From positions 1-9,563 of the forward strand of contig JBAYAO010000052.1 in assembly GCA_041669745.1 (NCBI GenBank): 9,563 bases of DNA, given 5' to 3'. Positions 1 through 6,643 of this stretch are shown here, piece after piece. A program made the translations under genes and the position numbers. Below the pieces are notes generated by a model that saw nothing but the letters and a program-made list of their open reading frames with translations, was not told the origin of the DNA and did no database searches. The stretch's first letter is position 1. Every line of letters begins with the position of its first letter. This stretch comes from JBAZDV01 sp041669745 (GTDB taxonomy: Archaea > Thermoplasmatota > Thermoplasmata > Methanomassiliicoccales > Methanomethylophilaceae).

Positions 1-434
1 ATTATCCCCAGGGTCTTGCCGTTGAGCTCGATGCCCGTGTACTTGCTCCTCTTCCACTCGCCCGCGTGCATGGAAGCATGCGCCATGGGTATGTTCCTGG
101 CGAGCGCCATGATCATCGCGCACGAATGCTCCGCGGCCGATATGATGTTCGCCGATGGGGTGTTCATGACCAGTATCCCTTTCGCCGTGGCGGCGGGAAC
201 ATCTATGTTGTCCACGCCGACACCTGCGCGGCCGATGACACGAAGGTTCTTTCCGCTGTCGATGACTTTCTTCGTGACGGTCGTGCCGCTCCTGATTATG
301 AGTCCGTCGTATTCGCCGATGATGGCGCATAGCTCGTCTTCCTTCAGACCGGGTCTGACATCGACCGGGATGCCGGATGCGGTGAGTATCTTGAGACCTT
401 CCTCGGAGAGGGGGTCCGAAACAAGTAATTTCAT
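1..434 (-). CDS. serA: D-3-phosphoglycerate dehydrogenase, N-terminal part (runs off the window)
   Basis: This gene encodes the NAD-dependent enzyme that oxidises 3-phosphoglycerate to 3-phosphohydroxypyruvate, the first step of phosphorylated serine synthesis in the cytoplasm. The visible 144 residues open with MKLLVSDPLSEEGLKIL, then GRAGVGVDNIDVPAATAKG (about residues 69-86), NTPSANIISAAEH (91-103, with Asn96, Glu102 and His103) and GEWKRSKYTGIELNGKTLGI. These are the substrate-domain and hinge signatures of the 2-hydroxyacid dehydrogenase family, and they match SerA specifically. The sequence ends just before the expected Rossmann Gly-rich loop, so most of the protein (about 520 residues in the family) lies outside. 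The ATG overlaps the upstream aminotransferase stop as ATGA, and GGAGG sits 7 nt ahead, so translation is probably coupled. The paired aminotransferase would take the product of this enzyme. Confidence 0.95.
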   Translation of the reverse strand, partial: MKLLVSDPLSEEGLKILTASGIPVDVRPGLKEDELCAIIGEYDGLIIRSGTTVTKKVIDSGKNLRVIGRAGVGVDNIDVPAATAKGILVMNTPSANIISAAEHSCAMIMALARNIPMAHASMHAGEWKRSKYTGIELNGKTLGI

Positions 435-1501
435 TGCATTTCCTCCAATGTTTCGTCCATGACCGAAAGAAGCTCCTTCAGCCTGGCCGGTGTGATGTCA
501 CCCATGTGACCTATCCTGAATGTGGACGATTTGACGTCCCCGTAACCGTTCGATATCTCGTAACCTTTGGATTTGAGTGCCGTGTGGAACGCATCGAAGT
601 CGAGGTCTCCGCGGTTTATGACACTGATCGTCCTCGACCTGTATCCCTCCTCCGGGAAAAGACCGGACAGCCTCTCATCCGCCCATTTGCGGACCATGTC
701 CGCCATCTCCTGATGCCTCCTGTATCTGGCGGCCATCCCCTCCGCGAGGATCCTGTCCAGCTGGAAATCCAGCGCATACATGAGTGACACCGGCGGCGTC
801 GTCAGCGCATAGTTCTCGTCGGCGTTCTTCTTGAGTTTTACGAAATCGGTGTAGAACCCTTTGTTCCTGACGGTCTTGGATTTCTCCAGGATCCTGTCGC
901 TAACGACCGCGATGGCGAGTCCCGGAGGGAGCGCCAACGCCTTCTGGGTACCGAATATCAGCGCGTCCGGCTGCAGCTTACTGACATCCAAGTCGGCGGC
1001 CAGCGCAGACGTGACCGCATCGACCATCACCAGTGCATCCGGATTCTGCCTCCTGACCTCGTCCGCAAGGGCCGTACTGTCGCTGAGCACTCCTGTCGAT
1101 GATTCGTTGCTGACCCAATGGACCGCCTCGACATCCTCGGTCACTCTGCCCTCTATATCGGCCGGTCTCATCGCCTTGCCCCACGGGACACGGATCTCAG
1201 TGACGTTCTTCCCGTTCAGCGAGCTGCAGTCGATGAATCTCTGCCCGAAGGACCCGTTGGAGATACCGACGCAGTTCGAATTCACGCCGTTCCTCACGGC
1301 CCCTTCGATGAGGACCGTCGCGGAACCTCCGACAAGGAATACATCCATATCCGTGTCCAATGCTTTTCTCAACTTCTCGACGATCGCACCGTGTAATTGT
1401 TTGTATTCCTTGCACCTGTGCGTGATCATGGGCTTCGTCATGGCCTGCAGAACCTCCGGTTCGACATTGACCGGCCCAACCGTGAACAGCTTCCTACTCA
1501 A
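431..1501 (-). CDS. Class V PLP aminotransferase (alanine-glyoxylate / serine-pyruvate type; probable phosphoserine aminotransferase)
   Basis: This is a fold-type I, class V PLP-dependent transaminase. Residues numbered from the TTG start show the family order: KLFTVGPVNVEPEVL at the N-terminus, ITHRCKEY, FLVGGSAT (cofactor phosphate region), SNESSTGVL, VMVDAVTSALAADLDV (Asp161 against the pyridine nitrogen), FGTQKALALPPGLA with the Schiff-base Lys187, and FRIGHMGD near the end. About 356 residues is normal for the family. The gene overlaps serA by 4 bp. Such class V enzymes have been reported to make phosphoserine in Methanococcales, so I infer that this one aminates 3-phosphohydroxypyruvate in place of a classical SerC; the general annotation is alanine-glyoxylate aminotransferase. 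I chose TTG at 1501 because GGGGAG lies 6 nt upstream and homologues start close to this GP motif. An in-frame ATG at 1534 would add 11 residues but has no clear ribosome site. Confidence 0.88.
   Translation of the reverse strand: MSRKLFTVGPVNVEPEVLQAMTKPMITHRCKEYKQLHGAIVEKLRKALDTDMDVFLVGGSATVLIEGAVRNGVNSNCVGISNGSFGQRFIDCSSLNGKNVTEIRVPWGKAMRPADIEGRVTEDVEAVHWVSNESSTGVLSDSTALADEVRRQNPDALVMVDAVTSALAADLDVSKLQPDALIFGTQKALALPPGLAIAVVSDRILEKSKTVRNKGFYTDFVKLKKNADENYALTTPPVSLMYALDFQLDRILAEGMAARYRRHQEMADMVRKWADERLSGLFPEEGYRSRTISVINRGDLDFDAFHTALKSKGYEISNGYGDVKSSTFRIGHMGDITPARLKELLSVMDETLEEMQ
442..446 (-). promoter_or_regulatory. Shine-Dalgarno site for serA
   Basis: The minus strand reads GGAGG here, 7 nt before the serA ATG and inside the end of the upstream aminotransferase gene. 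It supports initiation at the ATG of the ATGA overlap. Confidence 0.75.
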
Positions 1502-1507
1502 TTTTCT

Positions 1508-1513
1508 CTCCCC
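1508..1513 (-). promoter_or_regulatory. Shine-Dalgarno site deciding the TTG start of the class V aminotransferase
   Basis: The minus strand reads GGGGAG, 6 nt before TTG at 1501. The alternative ATG at 1534 has no comparable site, so this favours the shorter protein. Confidence 0.55.
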
Positions 1514-1576
1514 GATATCGTGGAATGCCCGCATCCGCGATGATACGGGCAGAATATTCCCCTATCTGTGAAGGGG

Positions 1577-1582
1577 TATAAA
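1577..1582 (-). promoter_or_regulatory. TATA box for the aminotransferase-serA operon
   Basis: The minus strand reads TTTATA in the gap after the class I aminotransferase gene. A start about 25 bp downstream (near 1554) would give a leader of about 50 nt to the TTG start, or about 20 nt to the ATG at 1534. Unlike its neighbours, this operon therefore looks leadered. An imperfect palindrome lies directly upstream. Confidence 0.55.
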
Positions 1583-1585
1583 GAA

Positions 1586-1603
1586 TGCGTGCACATGCGC
1601 GCA
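1586..1603. promoter_or_regulatory. Imperfect 18-bp palindrome beside the serine operon TATA box
   Basis: TGCGTGCACATGCGCGCA matches its own reverse complement at 14 of 18 positions. It lies 3 bp from the TATA box, on the upstream side for minus-strand transcription, where the BRE/TFB contact region falls. A dimeric regulator could bind here. The operator role is inference. Confidence 0.3.
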
Positions 1604-1609
1604 AAACAT

Positions 1610-2761
1610 TCAGAGCTTGTAGAGTGCTTTTTTCAGCCTGTCGAGACCTTCGATTATGTTGTCCTCGCTGGTCGCATACGACAACCTGAAGAATCCTTCG
1701 CCGGCGGGTCCGAACGCCCTCCCCGGCGTGACGGCGACATGTCCGTCCTTGAGGAGATACGCCGCGAGGTCTATGGAATTGACCTTCTTCTCGTACCTCG
1801 GGAACAGATAGAACGCCCCGTCCGGACGATTGCACTCCAAACCCCTGATGTCGCTTATCAGGTCGAGTGCCAGGTCGCGACGCTTCTTGAATTCGCCGAC
1901 CATCGCCGCCATACTGTCCTGAGGTCCTTCGATGGCCTCCACGGCGGCCGCCTGAACGAACGACGTGCAGCAGGTTATCGAGTGCGTCTGAAGATTGTTG
2001 ATCGGCCTTATGTCCGAGGCGATGACCCATCCGACCCTCCATCCCGTCATCGCGTAAGTCTTCGACAGACCGGAAACGACGAAGGTCTTGTCGAACATAC
2101 CGGGCAGGGATGCTATCGAGACGTGCTTCCCGTCGTAGATTATCTTCTCGTATATCTCGTCGGAGAGTACCATTATGTTCCTCTCGTTGCATATCTCCGC
2201 TATCGCCTTCAGCGAACTCTCGGGCTGGACACAGCCTGTAGGATTGGACGGCGTGTTGATGATCATCATCTTCGTTTTAGGGGTTATCGCCGCGGCGACC
2301 TTCTCCGGGTTTATCACGAAATTGTCCTCGAAGTACGTCGGGACGTACACTGGCACGGCACCGGCCAGACGTATGACCGCCTCGTATGATACCCAGGCGG
2401 GATCGGGAAGCAACACCTCGTCCCCGGGATCCAGATATCCCAGCGCGATCATGAATATCGCCTGTTTCGTGGGTGTCACGAGTACGTTCGAGGGCATGCA
2501 CGGGATGTTGTTGTCCGCTCTCGACCTGTCGGCGATGGCCTTCCTGAGCTCGGGGATGCCGGTGGACGGCGTGTAGTGCGTGAAACCCGAATGCAGCGAT
2601 TCCACGCATGATTCAATGATGTTCGCAGGTGTCGTGAAGTCCGGCTCCCCCATGGAGAATGACACGATGTCCACTCCTTCCGCCTTTAGTTGACTGACAA
2701 TATTAGCTATCTTCACAGTTCCTGACTGTGGCACGTCCTGAAGCCTCTTCGACACCATCAT
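1610..2761 (-). CDS. Class I PLP aminotransferase, aspartate aminotransferase (AspB-like)
   Basis: This is a cytoplasmic fold-type I transaminase, most likely moving an amino group between aspartate (or another amino acid) and 2-oxoglutarate. Over 383 residues it has FSMGEPDFTTP (35-45), THYTPSTGIPELRKAIA (61-77), TPTKQAIF (97-104, phosphate-binding region), NTPSNPTG (169-176, Asn173), SDEIYEKI with Asp201 and Tyr204, SGLSKTYAMTGWRVGW with Schiff-base Lys234, and FFRLSYATS with substrate-carboxylate Arg359. Length and motif order are those of class I gamma aminotransferases. Exact substrate cannot be read from the sequence; an aromatic or branched-chain range is possible. The reading frame stays open far upstream into purP, but homology starts at MMVSKRLQDV. 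ATG is doubled at 2761 and 2758, and a TATA-like box 24-27 bp upstream suggests a leaderless message. Confidence 0.9.
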   Translation of the reverse strand: MMVSKRLQDVPQSGTVKIANIVSQLKAEGVDIVSFSMGEPDFTTPANIIESCVESLHSGFTHYTPSTGIPELRKAIADRSRADNNIPCMPSNVLVTPTKQAIFMIALGYLDPGDEVLLPDPAWVSYEAVIRLAGAVPVYVPTYFEDNFVINPEKVAAAITPKTKMMIINTPSNPTGCVQPESSLKAIAEICNERNIMVLSDEIYEKIIYDGKHVSIASLPGMFDKTFVVSGLSKTYAMTGWRVGWVIASDIRPINNLQTHSITCCTSFVQAAAVEAIEGPQDSMAAMVGEFKKRRDLALDLISDIRGLECNRPDGAFYLFPRYEKKVNSIDLAAYLLKDGHVAVTPGRAFGPAGEGFFRLSYATSEDNIIEGLDRLKKALYKL

Positions 2762-2781
2762 AACACCATATACCGCAAGTG

Positions 2782-2787
2782 ATAATA
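2782..2787 (-). promoter_or_regulatory. TATA-like box for the class I aminotransferase
   Basis: The minus strand reads TATTAT in the 44-bp gap after purP, centred 23.5 bp before the first ATG and 26.5 bp before the second. It is a weak match to the archaeal box, but its spacing agrees with the other leaderless promoters in the window. Read-through from purP is also possible. Confidence 0.4.
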
Positions 2788-2805
2788 GCTTTTCTCCCCG
2801 ACCGA

Positions 2806-3879
2806 CTACGTCATCAGATCCGCGAGTCGACCGTTCCTGAGCGCTTCCTTGATCTCCATGGCGATCCTCGCACCGGTGCTCATCCCGGGATATATCAGAT
2901 CGGCGTACGGGGAACCGGAGATGAACGGATTCGTCCCCGCGACTATTCTGGTGGATATCTCGAACACCTTGAATTCCAACTTGTCTGTCACTATCGTCTC
3001 CAGACAGAACGGCCCCCACATGCCCCCGAACAGTTCGTATGAACGGTTCACGATCTTCTCCGCCATCTCGAACGCCTTTGGCAGAAGCGACTCCCTGATG
3101 ACCACCGGCACGTTTCCCGTGACGACGAATGACGGACACATCCCGTGCCTTTTCGAATCCTCTATGGAACCGAGCTTGTACATCTCGTCGATGTTGCTCT
3201 CGTCCCTCCTGTCGATGGACAGGAGTTCCAGGGTCCCCCCCCTGGCCACCTTGTATCCGTCCTCCTTGAACGGAGCGTAGAAGAAGTGGAGATAGTACCT
3301 CGTACCCAGACAGTATTCCTGGATCGTATACGGTTGCGTATTGTCTATGGACATCTTGAAATCAGGATAGTCCTTGGCGATGAAGAAGCCGCGTCCGCCC
3401 TTGGCGCCGTAGTACTTCACCATGACCGGTTCCGATATCTCCCTCGCGTCTGTGAATATACGCGGCATGGAGACGCCCGAGGACGTTATCCACTGCCTTT
3501 CCATGTCACGGTCCGATTCCCACTGCAGCACGGAACGGTTGCAGTACGTCGGCACCTCGTAGTCCTCGAACCTCTTCGGCCCCATGTACTCCACGAACGA
3601 ACCGTGCGGGATTATGATGACATTCCTGTCATGCAGTTCTTGGACATGATCCTCCATGTCACTGAAGTCCTTGTACCTCACGATGCTGTCCGGCTTGGCC
3701 AAGGGGAACGCGTCGTAATACTTTGTGTCATGGGATATCGTAATCCCCATGGTCTTGAAACCCAGTTTCCTGGCTCCGTGGAAGATCTGCAGGGACGAAT
3801 GAGAACAAAGCGTCGCTATGGTAAGGTCGTCCTTGTCATAGCCTTCCAGAATCGAATCGATCCTCTTCTTGGGAACCAT
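2806..3879 (-). CDS. purP: 5-formaminoimidazole-4-carboxamide ribonucleotide synthetase (formate-dependent AICAR formyltransferase)
   Basis: PurP makes FAICAR from AICAR, formate and ATP, replacing the folate-dependent PurH transformylase in archaeal purine synthesis. The 357-residue protein is full length for the family. The N-terminal domain carries IATLCSHSSLQIFHGARKLGF (21-41) and IIIPHGSF (88-95). The ATP-grasp part has VMVKYYGAKGGRGFF with Lys155 and its glycine loop (152-166), IQEYCLG (186-192), FCLETI with Glu294, and VFEISTRI with Glu307 and Arg311, the expected Mg-ATP ligands. The tail ARIAMEIKEAL is also typical. ATG at 3879 begins MVPKKRIDSIL; a TTTAAA box is centred 25.5 bp upstream and no Shine-Dalgarno site is visible, so the message is probably leaderless. 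The gene ends in TAG. No other purine gene is visible nearby. Confidence 0.96.
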   Translation of the reverse strand: MVPKKRIDSILEGYDKDDLTIATLCSHSSLQIFHGARKLGFKTMGITISHDTKYYDAFPLAKPDSIVRYKDFSDMEDHVQELHDRNVIIIPHGSFVEYMGPKRFEDYEVPTYCNRSVLQWESDRDMERQWITSSGVSMPRIFTDAREISEPVMVKYYGAKGGRGFFIAKDYPDFKMSIDNTQPYTIQEYCLGTRYYLHFFYAPFKEDGYKVARGGTLELLSIDRRDESNIDEMYKLGSIEDSKRHGMCPSFVVTGNVPVVIRESLLPKAFEMAEKIVNRSYELFGGMWGPFCLETIVTDKLEFKVFEISTRIVAGTNPFISGSPYADLIYPGMSTGARIAMEIKEALRNGRLADLMT

Positions 3880-3901
3880 ATACTCTGATTGTTTTTACGC
3901 A

Positions 3902-3907
3902 TTTAAA
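3902..3907 (-). promoter_or_regulatory. purP: TATA box for purP (leaderless)
   Basis: TTTAAA lies in the 46-bp gap between the DUF3795 gene and purP. Its centre is 25.5 bp from the first base of the purP ATG, so transcription should start at or next to the start codon. Confidence 0.6.
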
Positions 3908-3925
3908 GGTTAGGATGTTACCCCG

Positions 3926-4216
3926 TCACAGGGAATGCAGTCTCCCTATCCTCATGTCGTTGAGTCTCGCATTGGCCTCGTCCGACAGTTCGGGGTCCCT
4001 GTACTGGTAGTACCTTTTGCACGGAAGTTCGGAGCATTCGTTGCAGCGTTCGTGTCCCCTCTCGTTGACACAGCAGTCGTATATCGGACACACCTTCTCG
4101 TTGACGTAGACCATCCACGGGACCTTCCCCCCGAGTTCGGAACATCCGATGCATTCTTTCTGGTACATTTTGCAATCAGTGCACGATGCACCGCAGGCGG
4201 CGATGACACCATTCAT
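3926..4216 (-). CDS. Small cysteine-rich DUF3795-type protein
   Basis: This 96-residue soluble protein has 11 cysteines. The pattern is AACGASCTDC, then KECIGC, VCPIYDCC, and ERCNECSELPCKRY. This matches my memory of the DUF3795 family, common in methanogens and anaerobic bacteria, whose function is not established. The clustered Cys pairs suggest bound metal, either zinc or an iron-sulfur cluster, but the sequence does not say which. There is no signal peptide and no membrane segment. The start at 4216 is set by the family N-terminus (MNGVIAACG) and a TTTATA box centred 25.5 bp upstream, which implies a leaderless message. The gene is divergent from the RPA operon and upstream of purP. A longer reading frame continuing upstream is not supported by any family match. 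Confidence 0.8.
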   Translation of the reverse strand: MNGVIAACGASCTDCKMYQKECIGCSELGGKVPWMVYVNEKVCPIYDCCVNERGHERCNECSELPCKRYYQYRDPELSDEANARLNDMRIGRLHSL

Positions 4217-4238
4217 GGAGCGGTGATGTTTTTGTGGG

Positions 4239-4244
4239 TATAAA
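4239..4244 (-). promoter_or_regulatory. TATA box for the DUF3795 gene (leaderless)
   Basis: The minus strand reads CATTTATACCC, with TTTATA centred 25.5 bp before the ATG at 4216. It forms one half of a divergent promoter pair with the RPA promoter about 40 bp away. Confidence 0.6.
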
Positions 4245-4280
4245 TGTGCTCCCACCACTTTCGGACCGCCCCCTAACATC

Positions 4281-4288
4281 TTAATAAA
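4281..4288 (+). promoter_or_regulatory. TATA box of the RPA operon
   Basis: CTTAATAAAGG contains a TATA-like TTAATAAA. A start about 25 bp downstream falls at 4308-4310, the ATG of a short ORF, and not at the RPA start. A tandem GCATGT pair (4291-4302) lies between the box and the predicted start site, where a bound repressor would block transcription; that role is speculative. Confidence 0.5.
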
Positions 4289-4307
4289 GGGCATGTGCAT
4301 GTCATTC

Positions 4308-4355
4308 ATGGCTGAAAAACGCCCCTTTGGAAAGGAGTCGATAGAATGGAAATGA
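4308..4355 (+). CDS. Candidate 15-residue leader ORF overlapping the RPA start
   Basis: The ORF reads MAEKRPFGKESIEWK and stops at TGA (4353-4355). Its ATG is where the TATA box predicts the first transcribed base, so it could be translated as a leaderless ORF. Its stop overlaps the second in-frame Met codon of RPA as ATGA (4352-4355), the same arrangement seen between serA and its upstream gene. The RPA Shine-Dalgarno site lies inside it. It may couple or tune RPA translation, or it may be a chance ORF; the peptide has no domain I recognise. Confidence 0.35.
   Translation: MAEKRPFGKESIEWK
4334..4337 (+). promoter_or_regulatory. Shine-Dalgarno site for RPA
   Basis: AAAGGAG ends 8 nt before the ATG at 4346 and 14 nt before the next Met codon at 4352. 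This favours 4346, giving MEMNELTP, although 4352 has the ATGA overlap with the short ORF. Confidence 0.6.
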
Positions 4356-5668
4356 ATGAACTGACACCCCACCTGGAAGAATTGAAAAGGGTGCTTGAGA
4401 ACAAGGTCGACGAACAACAGTTGATGGAAGATCTCAACACCTACATCAACGTGTACCATCTGGATATGGATGCGGCCAAAAGAGGGATAGTAAGGAAATA
4501 CGGTGGTAACAGCATCGGCTTCGTTACGGCCGAAGCGGTCTCCAAGAAGATCGGCGACCTGAACGGGTCGGAACAGAACGTGGACATACTCGCCAAGGTC
4601 GTCTTCTCCGAGAAGAAGGAGGTCGTCGCGAGAGGCGAGAAGAAGACCATCGTCTCTGGAATATTGGGTGACGAGACAGCGACGGCATCGTTCACCGTCT
4701 GGGACGGCTCCTCCTGCGAATTGGAGAAAGGCGCCGTGTACAATTTCAAGAACGCCTACGTGAAGATGTGGAACGACCGCGTCCAGATACACATCGGCAA
4801 CCGCGGTGTCATCGAAAGGTCGGAGACCGATATACAGCTGCCCGAGAGGAACATATCCTACTCGTCGTCAGAAACGAAGATCGGCGACCTCAGGGAGGGA
4901 ATAGGGAACGTTACCGTGACCGGCCGTATCCTTACCGTCGAGACGAGGAATATAACCGTAAAGGGCGAACAGAAGACCGTCTACTCGGGTCTCATTGCAG
5001 ATGACACCGGAAAGGTACAGTTCTCCGCCTGGAACGACTTCGGATTGAAGGAGGGGGAGACGATCTGCGTGACAAACGCCTATATCAGGGGATGGAAGGG
5101 CATCCCCCAGCTGAACATAGGCGACAGGAGCGAGGTCAGCAGGGTCGACGATGCCTTTCTTGATGCCGATATCGGCGGAAGCAGCACGAAGACCGTCGGT
5201 GACATCGTGAGGACCGGCGGCGGATTGGACATCACCCTCTCCGGTACGGTGGTCGATCTCAGGATGGGCAGCGGACTTATCAAAAGATGCCCCGAATGCA
5301 ACCGTTCGGTGCTGAACAATGAATGTGTGTCCCATGGGACCATAGTCCCGAAACTGGACCTCAGGATGAAAGTCGTCGTTGATGACGGGACCGGTGCGAT
5401 AAGCGCGATCATAAACAGGGAATGCACCGAGAAACTGACGGGCATAACGTTGAAAATGGCCACAGACCTCGCCAAGGCGCGCGGGGAGACGGAGATAATC
5501 GCGAAGAGCATGGCCGAGAAGATCCTCATGAAACACATAAAGATCCGCGGCAATGTCATGAGCGATGATTACGGACCGATGATGATCGTCAAAGAGACCG
5601 ATCTGGATCCGATAGACGTTCCCGCTGAGGCCGCAAAACTGCTCGAGACCGTGGAGGGATCCATTTGA
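4346..5668 (+). CDS. Replication protein A: multi-OB-fold single-stranded DNA-binding protein with zinc finger
   Basis: This is the archaeal ssDNA-binding protein that coats exposed strands in replication, repair and recombination. The 440-residue protein has a helical N-terminal segment (1-65). OB fold 1 covers about 68-157 (ILAKVVFSEKKEVVARGEKK, then GILGDETATASFTVWD). OB fold 2 covers about 178-265 (VTVTGRILTVETRNI, then GLIADDTGKVQFSAWN). OB fold 3 covers about 284-420 and holds a zinc finger: Cys315, Cys318, Cys327 and His330 in RCPECNRSVLNNECVSHG. The first two folds share strand motifs and look like an internal duplication. A C-terminal OB with an inserted zinc finger is the hallmark of RPA41/RPA70-like proteins. 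It overlaps the RPA-associated gene by 4 bp (TTGA), so the two are probably made as a complex. The start at 4346 rests on a good ribosome site; 4352 is an alternative. Confidence 0.93.
   Translation: MEMNELTPHLEELKRVLENKVDEQQLMEDLNTYINVYHLDMDAAKRGIVRKYGGNSIGFVTAEAVSKKIGDLNGSEQNVDILAKVVFSEKKEVVARGEKKTIVSGILGDETATASFTVWDGSSCELEKGAVYNFKNAYVKMWNDRVQIHIGNRGVIERSETDIQLPERNISYSSSETKIGDLREGIGNVTVTGRILTVETRNITVKGEQKTVYSGLIADDTGKVQFSAWNDFGLKEGETICVTNAYIRGWKGIPQLNIGDRSEVSRVDDAFLDADIGGSSTKTVGDIVRTGGGLDITLSGTVVDLRMGSGLIKRCPECNRSVLNNECVSHGTIVPKLDLRMKVVVDDGTGAISAIINRECTEKLTGITLKMATDLAKARGETEIIAKSMAEKILMKHIKIRGNVMSDDYGPMMIVKETDLDPIDVPAEAAKLLETVEGSI
5653..5658 (+). promoter_or_regulatory. Shine-Dalgarno site for the TTG start of the RPA-associated gene
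   Basis: GGAGGG lies 6 nt before TTG at 5665, inside the last codons of RPA. No nearer ATG exists in frame, so this decides the start. Confidence 0.75.
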
Positions 5669-6561
5669 ACGCCAGAGAGACCGCCTGGAGGATCTTCGCC
5701 GGAGAGCTGAACAACTCCAGTTTGGAGAAGAAGGGCGCCGACGAAAAATCGCCGTCGTATCTGATCACACCCCTCGGCGCGATGGTCAACAGGGTCATGA
5801 TCGCGGGTGTGCTGCTGGAGAAGACCAACACCGGAACGGAGGAGGAGCCCATGTGGAAGGGCAGGATACAGGATGTATCCGGGAGTTTCTTCATCAATGT
5901 CGGAAAGTTCCAACCCGAGGCGTCGGCGGCGATGGTCGATATCGAGACACCGTCATTCGTTGCAGTGGTCGGAAAGGTCAGAACATACACCGCGGATGAC
6001 GGCAGGGTGTTCGTATCCGTACGTCCGGAACGCATCATCAACATCGATGATGCGACACGCAACTTCTGGGTTTTGGAATCGGCGCAGTCGATGTGGAAGA
6101 GACTCATAGCGATGAAGAATGCCCTTCAGACGCAGGATCCGACGATCGATGATCTGGTTGCAAAGGGATTCCCCCCGCAGGATGCGGAAGGGATCATCAG
6201 CGCCCTGGACCACTACGGAATGCCCGAATCGTCGAAATATCTGAGACTCGTCCAGAACTCGATGAGACTCCTGCTGCCGGACAGATCCATCGACCTGGGA
6301 CTTCCAGAGGATATGAACGATCTGCCGGACGAGATCGATATGGACGAAGGCCGGTCGAAGGTCTCCAGCAGCGACAAGGAGGACATAATACTCAGACTGC
6401 TCGACGAGTTGGATGAGGGACACGGCGCACCGAGACCCGATCTTGAGAAACGCGCCGAGGTCGAAGGCATCTCCGGGATGGAGGTAGAGGAGATCTCCAA
6501 CACACTGATGGACAAAGGTCTCGTCTATGAACCGAATCTCGGCTATCTGAAAAAGATCTGA
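5665..6561 (+). CDS. RPA-associated protein (OB fold plus C-terminal winged helix, RPA32-like)
   Basis: This 298-residue protein begins with TTG in a TTGA overlap with the RPA stop. Residues 1-30 (METAWRIF-like helix region; actual start MNARETAWRIFAGEL) match the RPA-associated family (COG3390 by recall). An OB fold spans about 33-130 (MIAGVLLEKTNTG, WKGRIQDVSGSFFINVGKF, FVAVVGKVRTY, SVRPERI). Residues 131-205 are helical and 206-235 are acidic and probably flexible. Residues 237-298 (DIILRLLDELD through LMDKGLVYEPNLGYLKKI) look like a winged helix, the architecture of eukaryotic RPA2. It probably forms a complex with the preceding ssDNA-binding protein and recruits repair or replication partners; this is inferred from the family and operon. 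Confidence 0.88.
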   Translation: MNARETAWRIFAGELNNSSLEKKGADEKSPSYLITPLGAMVNRVMIAGVLLEKTNTGTEEEPMWKGRIQDVSGSFFINVGKFQPEASAAMVDIETPSFVAVVGKVRTYTADDGRVFVSVRPERIINIDDATRNFWVLESAQSMWKRLIAMKNALQTQDPTIDDLVAKGFPPQDAEGIISALDHYGMPESSKYLRLVQNSMRLLLPDRSIDLGLPEDMNDLPDEIDMDEGRSKVSSSDKEDIILRLLDELDEGHGAPRPDLEKRAEVEGISGMEVEEISNTLMDKGLVYEPNLGYLKKI

Positions 6562-6618
6562 GTGTTTCCTTCCAAACCGTTTACATCAAACATCTTTTAA
6601 CGGAAATAGAAAAATTAA

Positions 6619-6640
6619 GACGGCACAGGGCCGTCGTTTT
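6619..6640. terminator. Bidirectional hairpin terminator at the convergent junction
   Basis: GACGGC (6619-6624) and GCCGTC (6630-6635) form a perfect 6-bp stem with a 5-base loop. On the plus strand it is followed by GTTTT. On the minus strand it is followed by TTAATTTTT, a strong T-tract. It sits between the RPA-associated gene and the first zinc-ribbon gene. Archaea often need only the T-tract; a further TTTT at 6595-6598 could also end the plus-strand message. Confidence 0.6.
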
Positions 6641-6643
6641 CGA

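Noticed and set aside
1583..1611. GAATG/CATTC arms around the 18-bp palindrome as a larger hairpin
   Set aside because: The arms are not aligned with the inner palindrome and the stem would be broken by many mismatches.
1494..2389. Long overlapping ORFs on both strands across the two aminotransferases
   Set aside because: They are shadows produced by GC-rich third positions; no family motif is present and they lie on clear aminotransferase sequence.
2762..3139. Upstream extension of the class I aminotransferase reading frame by about 126 codons
   Set aside because: It overlaps purP on the same strand in another frame, has arginine-rich shadow composition, and homology begins at MMVSKRLQDV.
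3145..3888. A 247-codon plus-strand ORF opposite purP
   Set aside because: It is antisense to an intact purP with all ATP-grasp motifs and shows no recognisable domain.
4217..4792. Upstream extension of the DUF3795 reading frame into the RPA gene
   Set aside because: The extension is antisense to RPA coding sequence, and the family N-terminus and TATA spacing fix the start at 4216.
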